A stretch of DNA of 64,000 bases, taken from the NCBI GenBank assembly GCA_024114885.1, contig CP099420.1, forward strand, positions 620,001-684,000, in the 5' to 3' direction. The position numbers and the translations under genes are program-made. This document shows positions 1-8,854 of this stretch, one piece after another. Positions within the stretch are counted from its first letter, which is position 1, and each line of letters begins with the position of its first letter. The DNA is from Septoria linicola (Eukaryota > Ascomycota > Dothideomycetes > Mycosphaerellales > Mycosphaerellaceae). The notes under the pieces are model-generated. The model was given only the letters and a program-made list of their open reading frames with translations. It ran no database searches and was not told the DNA's origin.

Positions 1-1016
1 CGAGTGCCGACGGCCATCTTCATGGCATCTAGCTCATCTTGCAGCGTCTCGGGAAGGACTATCAGCGTCGAATCTTTGGCTGTCTTGCTACTTTGTGTTG
101 TACCTGCAGCGTTCTGACTGATGTTGAAGAATAGTGGTCGTAGGCTCGGCGTCTCCGTCTTCCCAAACTCTGATGTTATGCTAGCTTCCAGTGCAGCCCT
201 GCCACTCGAGTCGTTGCTAAAGCCTTCAGTGGTCTCATGAAGCGCATGATAGCCATTTGACTTGAGCTCTGCTACCAGACTTGCGACACGAGCGTTACGT
301 TGTGCTGCGTCTCGCTCTGCTGCAACCTCGTGATGGCCTTGAGGAACGTAGATGACCCGTTTGCCGGAGTATTTCACCTCACCACCTTTACCAGCTGTAG
401 CTTCAGTCGCAAGAGCTGCCACTATCGGCAAGGGTATGCTAGGTCCTAGTATTGAGCTGAGGTCACAGATGTCCAGCCCTGCGTCCGATGTGGCGTTGTG
501 TACTTGTGTCCTGATCTCCTCAGAATACTGATAGCTGCATAGATAGGACGTAGAGTCCACATCTATGATCACACGTGGCCAGTCCTTTCCTGAGTACTCC
601 TCAATCAGGCGGTCCAAGCTATCGTATCTGATGTCTTGCTCCCGAGCAAAAGCGTGAAGGTCAACAGCCAACCGCAAAGCTCGCTCCTTGAGAGTAGCAG
701 CTATGTTCTCGATCAGCGGATGAGGTATGATGTAGCGACCATCAGCACTATAGTACAGCTGCGAGTCCAGCTGATCAAGAATGATGTTCTCGCTACTCTG
801 CTCGATGCCTAGGATATAAGTCAAGCTCGACCTATCAATCTTCTGGTCGTGTCGCTCAACTAGTGCTTTGAAGTAAGTCAAGACCTCTGCAGAGTTCTTC
901 AAATTGTTTTTCGAGAAGCTCCTGACTACTGGTGGCCGACCATTAGTAGATAAGGCGAGTGGAGGGAAATTGGCCACCAGCTTTTCGATATCTGAAGGAG
1001 CAAAGATTGATCCCAT
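1..1016 (-). CDS. Unrecognised protein, N-terminal part (runs off the left edge)
   Basis: The minus strand is open from the ATG at 1016 to base 1, giving 338 codons without a stop, so the gene continues outside the window. An in-frame TGA lies about 25 codons upstream of this ATG, and the context ACGATGG supports the start. Residues about 1-170 look like successive small helical units with 'LDSQLYYS' and 'LIEEYSGKDW' segments. They resemble tandem winged helices of the kind found in the N-terminal half of UFL1-type UFMylation ligases, but that comparison is from memory and weak. No membrane segment or signal peptide is visible. It is divergent from the uS14m gene, with 238 bp between the starts. 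The function is not assigned. Confidence 0.75.
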   Translation of the reverse strand, partial: MGSIFAPSDIEKLVANFPPLALSTNGRPPVVRSFSKNNLKNSAEVLTYFKALVERHDQKIDRSSLTYILGIEQSSENIILDQLDSQLYYSADGRYIIPHPLIENIAATLKERALRLAVDLHAFAREQDIRYDSLDRLIEEYSGKDWPRVIIDVDSTSYLCSYQYSEEIRTQVHNATSDAGLDICDLSSILGPSIPLPIVAALATEATAGKGGEVKYSGKRVIYVPQGHHEVAAERDAAQRNARVASLVAELKSNGYHALHETTEGFSNDSSGRAALEASITSEFGKTETPSLRPLFFNISQNAAGTTQSSKTAKDSTLIVLPETLQDELDAMKMAVGT

Positions 1017-1254
1017 CGTCAGGGTCTGTTTCGAGCAAGTAGAGTATGACGAGTCAGCTACTGTGCTGAGCCTTCAAACTCCCTCGAAATTAAGTGTGAT
1101 AGACACTGTTGACCAAAATCAGGGAAACTACATTTACGTCGCTGGCGCGAACAAGCTTTCGGTTTCGGACGCCGACCATGAGCCGATCTCCTCGACCTCG
1201 AATGCATCTCCATATTGAACGCCTTTTATTGTCGCATACCACATCACCGCCATT

Positions 1255-1663
1255 ATGACCAAATTCGCGCCCTTCCGCCCGGCTAAGCTGGATCTCAGCT
1301 GCTTCATCAACAACAAAATCATCCGCGACCACACGAAACGGAAAGTCTTCGAGCAGAACGAGCCCGAACGACAGGCGCTACGATACATCATCCGCAACAC
1401 TTCTCTACCACAGCGAACACGAGCGCAGGCTCAGCTGCAGTTGACGCAGATGCACTGCTATACACGACCGACGCAGATCAAAAACAGATGTACGATGGGA
1501 GGGAAAGGGAGAGGTGTTTTGCAGGACTTCAGGATGGCGAGAGTGAGTACAGCCAGAATGGGTGAGAGGGGGAGTGGCGATGAACTGACTGTGGTGGTAG
1601 TTTCAATTCCGTATGAATGCGCTGGCAGGGAGGATACCGGGAGTGAAGAAGGCGAGTTGGTGA
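1255..1663 (+). CDS. MRP2: Mitochondrial small-subunit ribosomal protein uS14m (MRP2/MRPS14)
   Basis: This is a component of the small subunit of the mitochondrial ribosome, binding 18S-like rRNA in the head region. Exon 1 is 1255-1542 (96 codons); the intron is 1543-1600 (GTGAGT...GGTAG); exon 2 is 1601-1663 (20 codons plus TGA). The spliced product is 116 aa, the usual fungal length. Diagnostic uS14 sequence is present: 'CYTRPTQIKNRCTMGGKGRG' near residues 78-97, then 'FRMAR', and after the junction 'FRMNALAGRIPGVKKASW' at the C terminus. Without splicing the frame runs on into unrelated sequence to 1881, so the intron is required. The mitochondrial location is inferred from the family; no long presequence is seen, as is usual for this protein. 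Confidence 0.95.
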
Positions 1664-2205
1664 AGAGCCCGAAGCTGTGGCGGATGTGTAGGTCATTGTA
1701 CAGAACAGATGAGGGAACATGGACTGCTTGTAAGGACGACAGCAGACGCATTGGCTCGAGAGGTATAAGCCAGCGTGCTGCTGGAGATGCCACTGATGAG
1801 GTGGTGATGAGGCTGGCGGCGTACAGCAGCCGTGATGGAGCCTCGGATGGCTATGAGGCAGATGGAGAAGTCGATCAATAGGACTACGTGCCGCATTGTA
1901 TCGCGGTTACAGCGTAAGCATCATGAAATCTCTTCTCGTATTGGCTACGCGATCCTTCTCCCCGGCCTGGATGTGAATTTTGTGCTGTCCTATTCTTGGT
2001 CGGTTGAAGCTATTGTGCTGGTGGAATAACAATAGGTCGAGATTTCCATTGTAAGCTCTCCTACAAAACTCTTCCTCTCCCATATTTTCCTTTCTGATCT
2101 CCATCTTCTCATCACATTTGCCTCCTCTTCCACTCTTCTCGTTTCTTCTCGCTCTCACACCACTAAGCCACCCAAGTTCCCGAGAACGAGCACAACATCA
2201 CCATC
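1664..2205. other. Intergenic/UTR stretch
   Basis: This holds the 3' side of uS14m and the upstream region of the gene at 2206. A pyrimidine-rich tract (about 2058-2160) lies just before the downstream start, as is common in fungal promoters. No gene is supported. Confidence 0.5.
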
Positions 2206-3348
2206 ATGAATTCAGAGCACGATGCAGATCTGTTTGGCGAAGAACTCGACTACGAGCAGATCTGGCGTGATCGATACCATCAATCGTGTGAGCAGTATGA
2301 AGAACTCCTTGCGATCTCCGAAGGCTGGGTGAAGAAACTCTCCTCCGACAACGATGAACTGCAGAGGCAGTTACGAGAAGCACCAGCAGTATTCGCGGCT
2401 CTCCGAAGCAAAGTCCCATCACAAGAGCCAGAGGAGACGCCTCTCCAAGAAGACCGCACCAGCCACGCCGCCGAGAGCAGAGCCAGCAGAGACGATCACC
2501 CTGCCGCCGCAGAGAAAAAGTCCGGAGAGACCATTCCACCCAGCACGACTCTCCGCAAACCTGCCACCAGCCAAGCCACCAACCCTCCCTTCGGCATGAA
2601 ATCCTCCTCTCGCGACTGGTGGAGACACTCCGCCAGTGAAAAACGCAAACGCAGTGATGAAACCACACCAGATGAGCAACCTCCCCTCAAGAAACCCCTC
2701 TTCTTCTCCAGCACTTCTGCACCCACCACGCCACCAGCCAGCAAAAAGCCCACCTTCGGCCCCGCAAACTTCTTCTCGAAACCCGCTTCCCAGCGCCGCG
2801 AAGAAGCCTCCCGTGCAGCAGAGCGTGAGCGTCTCGCACAAGAAGAACGAGAACAATCTCGCCGTGCCCGTGCTCGTCGCTCCGCGAACCAGCGCCCACC
2901 ACGCCCCGCAACCTCTCCTCCCTTTGGAAACGCCTCCTCTGAGCACTCGGAGGAAGAAGCATGGGCCCACTTCGCGCACTCCGTAACAATCTGGCACGCG
3001 ACTGCTATGCTCCTCTTTCGCAACAAATCCACCATGACGATGTTTCCCACACCGCCACATTTCCAGTGCGTGAGGGAGGCGTGTAAGGCGAATAAGCTGG
3101 TGATGGGGTTGGTGTGTGAGTGTGATATCGAGAGGGCGTTTGAGGTGTTAGTTGAGCAGAGGGAGGGGGCCGTGGGAAAAGTGGAGTTTTTGAAGAGGCA
3201 GAGGGCGGAGTTTCATCCTGATCGTTTTGCGGGCGTGGGTAAAGGAAATGGGGAGAAAGAGAGGGTGCAGAAGTGTGCAAAGGAGGTTTTTGTTGTGGTG
3301 GAGAGGTTGTATAAGGAGGCTGTTGGCAGAGCAGGAGGACTGGTGTGA
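2206..3348 (+). CDS. Fungal hypothetical protein with coiled coil and C-terminal HPD-containing segment
   Basis: Single-exon ORF of 380 aa. Residues about 15-75 are acidic and heptad-like, predicted to form a coiled coil. Residues 80-240 are low complexity (Ser/Pro/Thr with KR clusters, e.g. 'KRKRSDETT'), suggesting a nuclear or scaffold protein. Residues about 205-230 form a highly charged Arg/Glu helix. The C-terminal 120 residues are folded-looking and contain 'FLKRQRAEFHPDRFAG' followed by a helix ending 'VVVERLYKEA'. The HPD tripeptide followed by a helix recalls a degenerate J-domain used in many fungal proteins of unknown function; Hsp70 stimulation would be inference only. No signal peptide or membrane segment is seen. 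A CT-rich leader precedes the ATG. Confidence 0.8.
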   Translation: MNSEHDADLFGEELDYEQIWRDRYHQSCEQYEELLAISEGWVKKLSSDNDELQRQLREAPAVFAALRSKVPSQEPEETPLQEDRTSHAAESRASRDDHPAAAEKKSGETIPPSTTLRKPATSQATNPPFGMKSSSRDWWRHSASEKRKRSDETTPDEQPPLKKPLFFSSTSAPTTPPASKKPTFGPANFFSKPASQRREEASRAAERERLAQEEREQSRRARARRSANQRPPRPATSPPFGNASSEHSEEEAWAHFAHSVTIWHATAMLLFRNKSTMTMFPTPPHFQCVREACKANKLVMGLVCECDIERAFEVLVEQREGAVGKVEFLKRQRAEFHPDRFAGVGKGNGEKERVQKCAKEVFVVVERLYKEAVGRAGGLV

Positions 3349-3426
3349 GATAAGGATGATAGTATCAGCGTCGTTTGAGAGTTCAATTCACCATAAGAAG
3401 CTATCCAGAGAAGAAGTGCCAAATGC

Positions 3427-5051
3427 CTAGACTAGCGATTTCTCCAAGTTGCCGAGTAAGTCTTCATCTCCGTCCTCGAATTTTTCTACTGCCTCCTCGG
3501 CTGGTTGCGGTGCTTCAGGCTCTGTTTCTGCTTTGGGATCTTCAGTTGCTTCGGTTTCCTTTGCAGTCTCACCGTCCTCTAGAGATAGCGGCGCAGGCTC
3601 TGCCAAAGAAGCTGCCCTGCTAATACTTTGTGCTAGTGGCAGATCGGGAGAGCTTTCTGGTGCACGATCGGGATTGTGCTCGGGTGCAGGCCGATCATCC
3701 ACCTCTTTGACAATTTCTGGTTCTGGTAACGTAGGCTCTTGAGCTTCTGGAACTGGAAGTGCTGCTTCTGTAACCTCTTCATTCACGACTTCTGATGCAC
3801 TGGCAACCTCTTCTTTTGCGACCTCTGCTGCAATTGGCAGCTCAGCTTCTGGTTTTGTCTTTGCCGGCTCGCTCGTGGGCTGAACATCCTCCATAGGCTG
3901 TGAGGCTTCATTCTCATTCGGCTTCGCAGGCGTCTGAGTGCCAGTGGCAGGTGCATCATCATCTGATACCTCGCCGTCTTCTCGATCATCGTCATCATCA
4001 TCCCCGTCATCGTCGTCGTCGCCCGAGCCTTCTTCGCCGCCGTCCTCACGACCTTCCTCTTGCTGCTGCTGAGCATTCTTGGCAGCTTGCTCGACGGTGA
4101 CATCAGCTGTCGCTTCTTCACCCTTGGCCACATGCTTGATCGTCTGCCCGGGCTGAGGCACAATTTTGGTAGCATTCGGTACAATGGCAGTATATGTAGA
4201 GCCGTCTGGATTGGTGAATGTGACGCGCTTCTTGCCACGTCCAGGTCCGCCCTTCTTCTTGGGTGGAGGCCTGTTCCTTCGTGGAATGAGCGATGGTTTG
4301 AGATGCTCAGCAACCATGACACCCTCCTCGTTCGCCACTCCGACACCTTCAACAACAGTTCCTGCGCATGTATCAGTATTTTGGTCGCTCCTGTTGGGGT
4401 ATCCCAATACTCACCAGGTGCGGCAGTGACGGGCTTCACGTCTGCCAGTTCGGTAGACTCTGCAATTTCGCCGTCGATGCTTTGCCCTTCTGGAACAAGC
4501 ACTTCGTACACTGCGATTTCACCACTTGCATCGGCTTTCTGCACTTTCGTCTTTCGCATCGGTACCGCAGCGGCTTGCTGATCTGGGCCATACAGGTTCG
4601 GCAGTCCTTTTCGTCGTTTGGCAAGGAAGTTGAAGTGCTTATGCTCAGGTTCGAGGGAATGCTCGGGCAAGGGTTTCCACTTCTTCGCGACATAGCCGCG
4701 GTCATCATTGTTGCGCTGCTTGGGGTCTTCTTCAGCGACCTCGTCCTCCGGCTTGTCTTCATCGATATCAGTAGCATCCTGTTTGCGTTTCGTGCCAAAT
4801 TTGCCAGATCGAGCAAGCCGTAGCAGATGTTGCGTCCATGGGGCCAGAAGTTGAAAATCTCGTGGCATGGGTGGTTCGCCCCATTTGTCGTCTTTGCCAG
4901 CTTGGACTTCCGATACTGGTGGCGCCATAGAGACTTTGGCATACGCTTGACCCCATTGCTTGACCGGCAAGCCCTCGAATACGTCGTTATCGGCATTGGA
5001 GCGGCCAGAGCGGTTGCTTCTTCCAGGTGGTCTGTACTGTTCCACAGACAT
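3427..5051 (-). CDS. Conserved fungal acidic, probably nuclear protein
   Basis: Exon 1 is 5051-4415, the intron is 4414-4362 (53 nt, GTGAGT...GCGCAG) and exon 2 is 4361-3427. The spliced product is 523 aa. The junction gives 'TAAPG|TVVEGVGV'. The N-terminal half has the conserved blocks 'PPMPRDFQLLAPW', 'GYVAKKWKPLPEH' and 'FNFLAKRRKGLPNLYG'. The middle has a basic patch 'RPPPKKKGGPGRGKKRVTF', typical of a nuclear localisation or nucleic-acid-binding region. The C-terminal 220 residues are extremely acidic and Pro/Glu-rich, including a long Asp run encoded by GAT/GAC repeats near 3984-4025. Alternative 5' end: a mini-exon ATG-GCT-CCG at 5358-5350 followed by GTACGT could splice to an acceptor at about 5037, replacing the first residues by 'MAP' before 'YRPPGR'. 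I know the family only as conserved in filamentous ascomycetes; a chromatin role is a guess. Confidence 0.85.
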
Positions 5052-5751
5052 TGTGTCAGCTTATCAGTACTGGCAAATCAGAATGCACATAGAGTGATTC
5101 AAGTCAGAGAAAGTCTCAGCGAGTAGAGAAGAGTCTTCACGCGTGGTTGATGGAAAGGTGGCTGAGGAACAGTTTGCCATCCTGTTGTGTACCCAAGTAC
5201 CATAGCTTTGGGTTATGCAGTATCAAGCTTGTTAGCTACCAGGATTCAGGATTGGCGAGGCTAGTGAGAGCTGCAATGAACATGATCCTACTCGCCTACG
5301 CTCATGGCCATAGAGTGTATGCACAATCTTGATGGATGAGACTACGTACCGGAGCCATGATGGCTAGAAGATTGCGCTACGCGCCGGGATCGCGCTGAGG
5401 TGCTATGCTACCTGTACAGCCGGAGCAATAATCGCGTGGGTCAGATACCGTCTGGTAGAAGGTTAGAAATATGGTCCGATGCGATATAGATGCGATGTAG
5501 GCAATGTCGATGGCGATTCAATATGTTGACTAATTGTTGTCCTGGAGCGCGTCGTCGCATCCCGACCAAGTCCACTTTACGCGCCTGAGAATCTAAGGTT
5601 GTCACTCCCGCGGCGACGCTATGCCGCTTTCGTCGTGACTGGATCGACATCATCGTTTCTGAAAGTCTGGCCGGCGTGTCTATCGCAAATCAACGCCATC
5701 GCCTGTCTTATCCCACCACCCACTGCCGATAACACGAAAGATTTCCTGGGA
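5052..5751. other. Divergent promoter region between the acidic nuclear-like protein gene and ISD11
   Basis: This 700-bp spacer separates two divergently transcribed genes. On the minus strand it contains a plausible 5' mini-exon (ATG at 5358, donor GTACGT at 5349). No other coding signal is supported. Confidence 0.5.
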
Positions 5752-6262
5752 ATGAGCTTCGCGATGTCAAACCAATCAGCAGCTCAAGTGCGCTCACTAT
5801 ACCGCCAACTGCTCCGTCAATCAAATCAGTTCGCAGCATACAATTTCAGAGAATACGCAACGAGGAGAACGAAAGATGCTTTCCGGGACAACAAGGCGGT
5901 GACGGAAGATGCAAAGGTACAGGAGCTATTAGAGAAGGGCAAGAAGGAATTGCAAATGCTGAAGGTGAGCGAGGCAATGATGCAGAAGATGATGCGAGCG
6001 CAGCCTCTTGCGGTCCATGCTCGACCGGAGATGCGACCATGCCAGCATTGACTGTGCTATGGCGATGGCCGTGCATCAATCTGGCATATGCTGAGCGATG
6101 TGCTTGAGTGGCGAACGGTCTTGAACGAAGCTAATTCCTGCACAGCGACAAACGGTGGTCAGCCAGTTCTTCCAGCTTGATCGATTAGTGGTAGAAGGCG
6201 GAACAGAAGGGCGACAAAAGGGTAATCGCAATGACATAGTACGGCAGAAAGATCAAGGGTAA
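5752..6262 (+). CDS. ISD11: ISD11/LYRM4 Fe-S cluster biogenesis protein
   Basis: ISD11 is the LYR-motif partner that stabilises the cysteine desulfurase Nfs1 in the mitochondrial matrix, together with acyl carrier protein. Exon 1 is 5752-5964 (71 codons), the intron is 5965-6145 (GTGAGC...CACAG, 181 nt) and exon 2 is 6146-6262. The product is 109 aa. The LYR motif is at residues 16-18 in 'VRSLYRQLL', followed by 'NFREYATRRTKDAFR'. The exon junction gives 'LQMLK|RQTVVSQ', then 'LDRLVVEG', the conserved C-terminal block of the family. The frame is open upstream to 5599 but lacks another ATG, so 5752 is chosen. A second in-frame ATG four codons later is possible. The intron is longer than most in the window. 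Confidence 0.95.
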
Positions 6263-6507
6263 GTCGGACTGAGTCTTCGTCTTTCTCGTGGTAGTGCTAA
6301 CACTCCAATCAGGTGGGATTAAGGCATACCGTATGATGAAATGATGGAAGCATAATCGGCAATTGCCTTGTACATTACAATCTCGGGCTAATCTCTTGAT
6401 GTTGCCTGAGCACTCCTGCGACTCGCTCTGTCTGGTCGTGCGATGTTGCTGGCACTTTGGTCACCCTCCACTATGAGCTGCTGCATTTGAGCAAATCGGG
6501 TTGCTCC

Positions 6508-7065
6508 CTAAATCCTCAGAGCAAGAAACTCACATCCTTTAGCACTGTCTTGAATCCCTTCCCCCCGACGGCAAAACGTCTCCTGCAAGCTGTTGTACAT
6601 GTCTTCACTGATGACTTCATTCTCTCAGCCATCGTCCCACACCTCCTCCAAATAGAACACATCGCTTGAAGGGACGCTATTGATCAAGATGGTGACTCGT
6701 TTGATGGCTGGCCCGAAAGCTTCTGACTCAGCCGCGAAGAGAAAGTCGAACGGACTCCTCCTGTCGCAAAGTAGGAGCTTCATGTGCGCGAAGTGTCCTT
6801 TGAAGGACTCATAGGCGCCTCGAGACCAAGCTTTGTTGACAAGGCGAAGCGATTTGAGGTCCGCCCAGGAGAGATGTGTGGTAATGGCTTCGAACAGTTT
6901 CGGAGTCCTGCCATGATTGTGTCTGAGTGCAGCAGTAGGTGCACGTGGTAACGACGGAGATCGAGAGGAAGACAATGAATTCCACGACTGCGGAAGTGCA
7001 GAAAAGGCGAAAATCTGGCCAAGTGGGCGTTGTACAGGAGAACCGGCAGATCCCTCATATTGCAT
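6508..7065 (-). pseudogene. Relic of an F-box protein gene
   Basis: The minus frame encodes an F-box-like segment 'LFEAITTHLSWADLKSLRLV' followed by 'FKGHFAHMKLLLCD' and 'RVTILINS'. These parallel the N-terminal 110 residues of the F-box protein at 35892 ('LLEAIAGYLDIKELTSLRVA', 'FGVLLCDYEAL'). The frame is stopped by TGA at 6625-6627. The same frame then continues for about 38 more sense codons to a TAG at 6508-6510, as expected of a nonsense-disrupted gene rather than a true C terminus. The LRR-like remainder of the family protein is absent. No good start context is seen; the ATG at 7065 is only a candidate. An unrecognised splice variant is the alternative. Confidence 0.5.
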
Positions 7066-7182
7066 GTGAAGTGACGCGCGAAGCAAATGGGCTTCAACAC
7101 TCACGGGACGCAGTCCGCGTATACAGAAATATGAGAGGCGTGTATTGGTTTTTGAAGTGCTGTGATGTACAGAGATGGCCAA

Positions 7183-7778
7183 TTTAGCTTCTCAAAAACA
7201 ATAGCTAGGTAAGTCGTCTTATGTTCTATCACATCATTATGTTTGCTTCACAACAACACGTAGTTTTGAATTCATGAAACGACTAGCTACGTATCGTCAA
7301 TGCCTAGCTGACCTCGATTGGGCCAGGTATGTATGATGAATCACGTTCGACAGGAAGACAACTCAAGGACGCAAAAGAGCTGACGAAAGAACTGCAGCCT
7401 ATGCAATCTGCTGAATTCTCCGCCAATGCCTTCTACTATTGCCCCAAGAAAACACCTCGCCTACGATCTTACTGCAGCTCTTCGATCACCGCTCGGAAAG
7501 CATCCTTCATCTCCATCTCCTCGATCGACCGAGCAAGTACTACTGATGAAGCCACACTTGACGCACGTGCTAATCAGATATGAGTGCACACCTGCAAACG
7601 TGTTCAGAGCAGCAAGACGCAAGGTTCGGTGAGAACATGCTACTTGGGAACGACAGCTTGGGGACGACAGATTTCTGCTGTGCCCTCGGCATCCTGTATG
7701 TCAGGCCGGCGTGATGATCGGCCCACTCAGGTTAGGTCAGCTAAGCGCAATGTTGACCTCTGCTAACCCGAGCTAGAT
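7183..7778. other. Intergenic, nothing recognised
   Basis: Only short overlapping open frames on the plus strand, without conserved motifs or splice structure. Confidence 0.4.
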
Positions 7779-8432
7779 TCAGCGAAAGCTCCGCACCCAC
7801 TCTTCGAGCCAAGGCACGATTTCTCCTAGGTTCTGCGTGTTCATTGCAGCTGTTGCAGCTTCCTGAGCGGTCACGTTGGCATTCAACGCGAGCGAAGCCG
7901 AAAGAGCGTTGAACAGGGGTATATCCGACCTACTGTCCCCGATGGCACAGCATCGTTCCAGCGGTACGTGTCGGTCGATAGCCAGAGCAATCGCGCGGTC
8001 GCGTTTGTCGTACTCGTCGAAGTGTTCTGCCACTGTGCCATCGTAGATGGAGTTCGAAATCCCAACGCGGGGTCCGCCATTGGGAGTGAACCCAAGGCGT
8101 CTTGCAATTGAATCGCTCACGGGTTGCCAGGCGAGTGAAGCAAGGACCGGCTCGATTTGATTGTTACGACACCAGGAGACCACGACATCGATGTCTGCGA
8201 TCAATGGAAGGTCACAAAGCCAACCATCAATTGCCTCGATGCTCGCGCCGCGCCATCCTCGAGCGTCGATGACACTGACTTGTGCGTTCGTGAGCTTGCC
8301 AGCGGCGTAATGTGCTTCGGCGTGGTCCAGCTCGTGTACATGTCCGAGGCGTTCAGCGAGAAACCCGCTACTGGACATCGATGGGACCAGCGTACCATCG
8401 ATGTCGAAGAAAGCGAGACCACGAATTGACAT
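7779..8432 (-). CDS. HAD-superfamily phosphatase, phosphoserine-phosphatase-like
   Basis: Intronless ORF of 217 aa from an ATG at 8432. The HAD motifs are in order: motif I 'FFDIDGTLVP' (nucleophile Asp10, Asp12), motif II region 'VLASLAW' (Ser99), motif III 'DKRDRAIAL' (Lys143) and motif IV 'AIGDSRSDIPLF' (Asp166, Asp170). A helical C1 cap sits between motifs I and II ('LTNAQVSVIDARGWRG'), as in SerB/PSPase-type enzymes of actinobacteria and proteobacteria. It is presumably a cytosolic phosphomonoesterase with Mg2+; the substrate is unknown. There is no targeting peptide. The bacterial-type length, lack of introns and location between relics make horizontal acquisition plausible but unproven. 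Confidence 0.85.
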   Translation of the reverse strand: MSIRGLAFFDIDGTLVPSMSSSGFLAERLGHVHELDHAEAHYAAGKLTNAQVSVIDARGWRGASIEAIDGWLCDLPLIADIDVVVSWCRNNQIEPVLASLAWQPVSDSIARRLGFTPNGGPRVGISNSIYDGTVAEHFDEYDKRDRAIALAIDRHVPLERCCAIGDSRSDIPLFNALSASLALNANVTAQEAATAAMNTQNLGEIVPWLEEWVRSFR

Positions 8433-8854
8433 CCTGAAAATCTGACCAGTGGCTTGGCGAAATGAGTCCCGGACAGATGCCTCATGCGGCCACTACGTCC
8501 TGCGGCTCAATAAGATATCTAGATGTGGTTCGTCAAGTCCCGCGGTCCTGGGAGACCCCGTGAGCTCATTGCCACAGCCGAACTCCCCGCGACCACATGC
8601 TTAGCACCACGATGAGGTGGGTGGCGAGATTTACCTGTACGTGATGTAGCCCAAAGGCTTGTGGCTGTGTGTGATGGATAGTGCTTAGCGGTCCATCAGT
8701 ATTCACTCGCTTAGTCGAACGTGTTCAGTCACCTATCCAGAGTTCTAAGCAAGGAAGAAGGAAAGGTCTGTCTACAACATGTAAGTCGACTCCAGCGAGA
8801 GCATCAGGGTCCACGGTCATGTGATAGGATCATGTGACCTCTCCTCGGTGTAAG
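8433..8854. other. Intergenic, nothing recognised
   Basis: The short spacer between the HAD gene and the GH10 gene (both minus strand) contains the HAD promoter. No ORF or repeat is supported. Confidence 0.4.

Noticed and set aside
2419..3060. 213-codon minus-strand ORF opposite the gene at 2206
   Set aside because: Composition mirrors the low-complexity plus gene, its neighbours in other minus frames are also open, and no motif is present. It is an antisense shadow.
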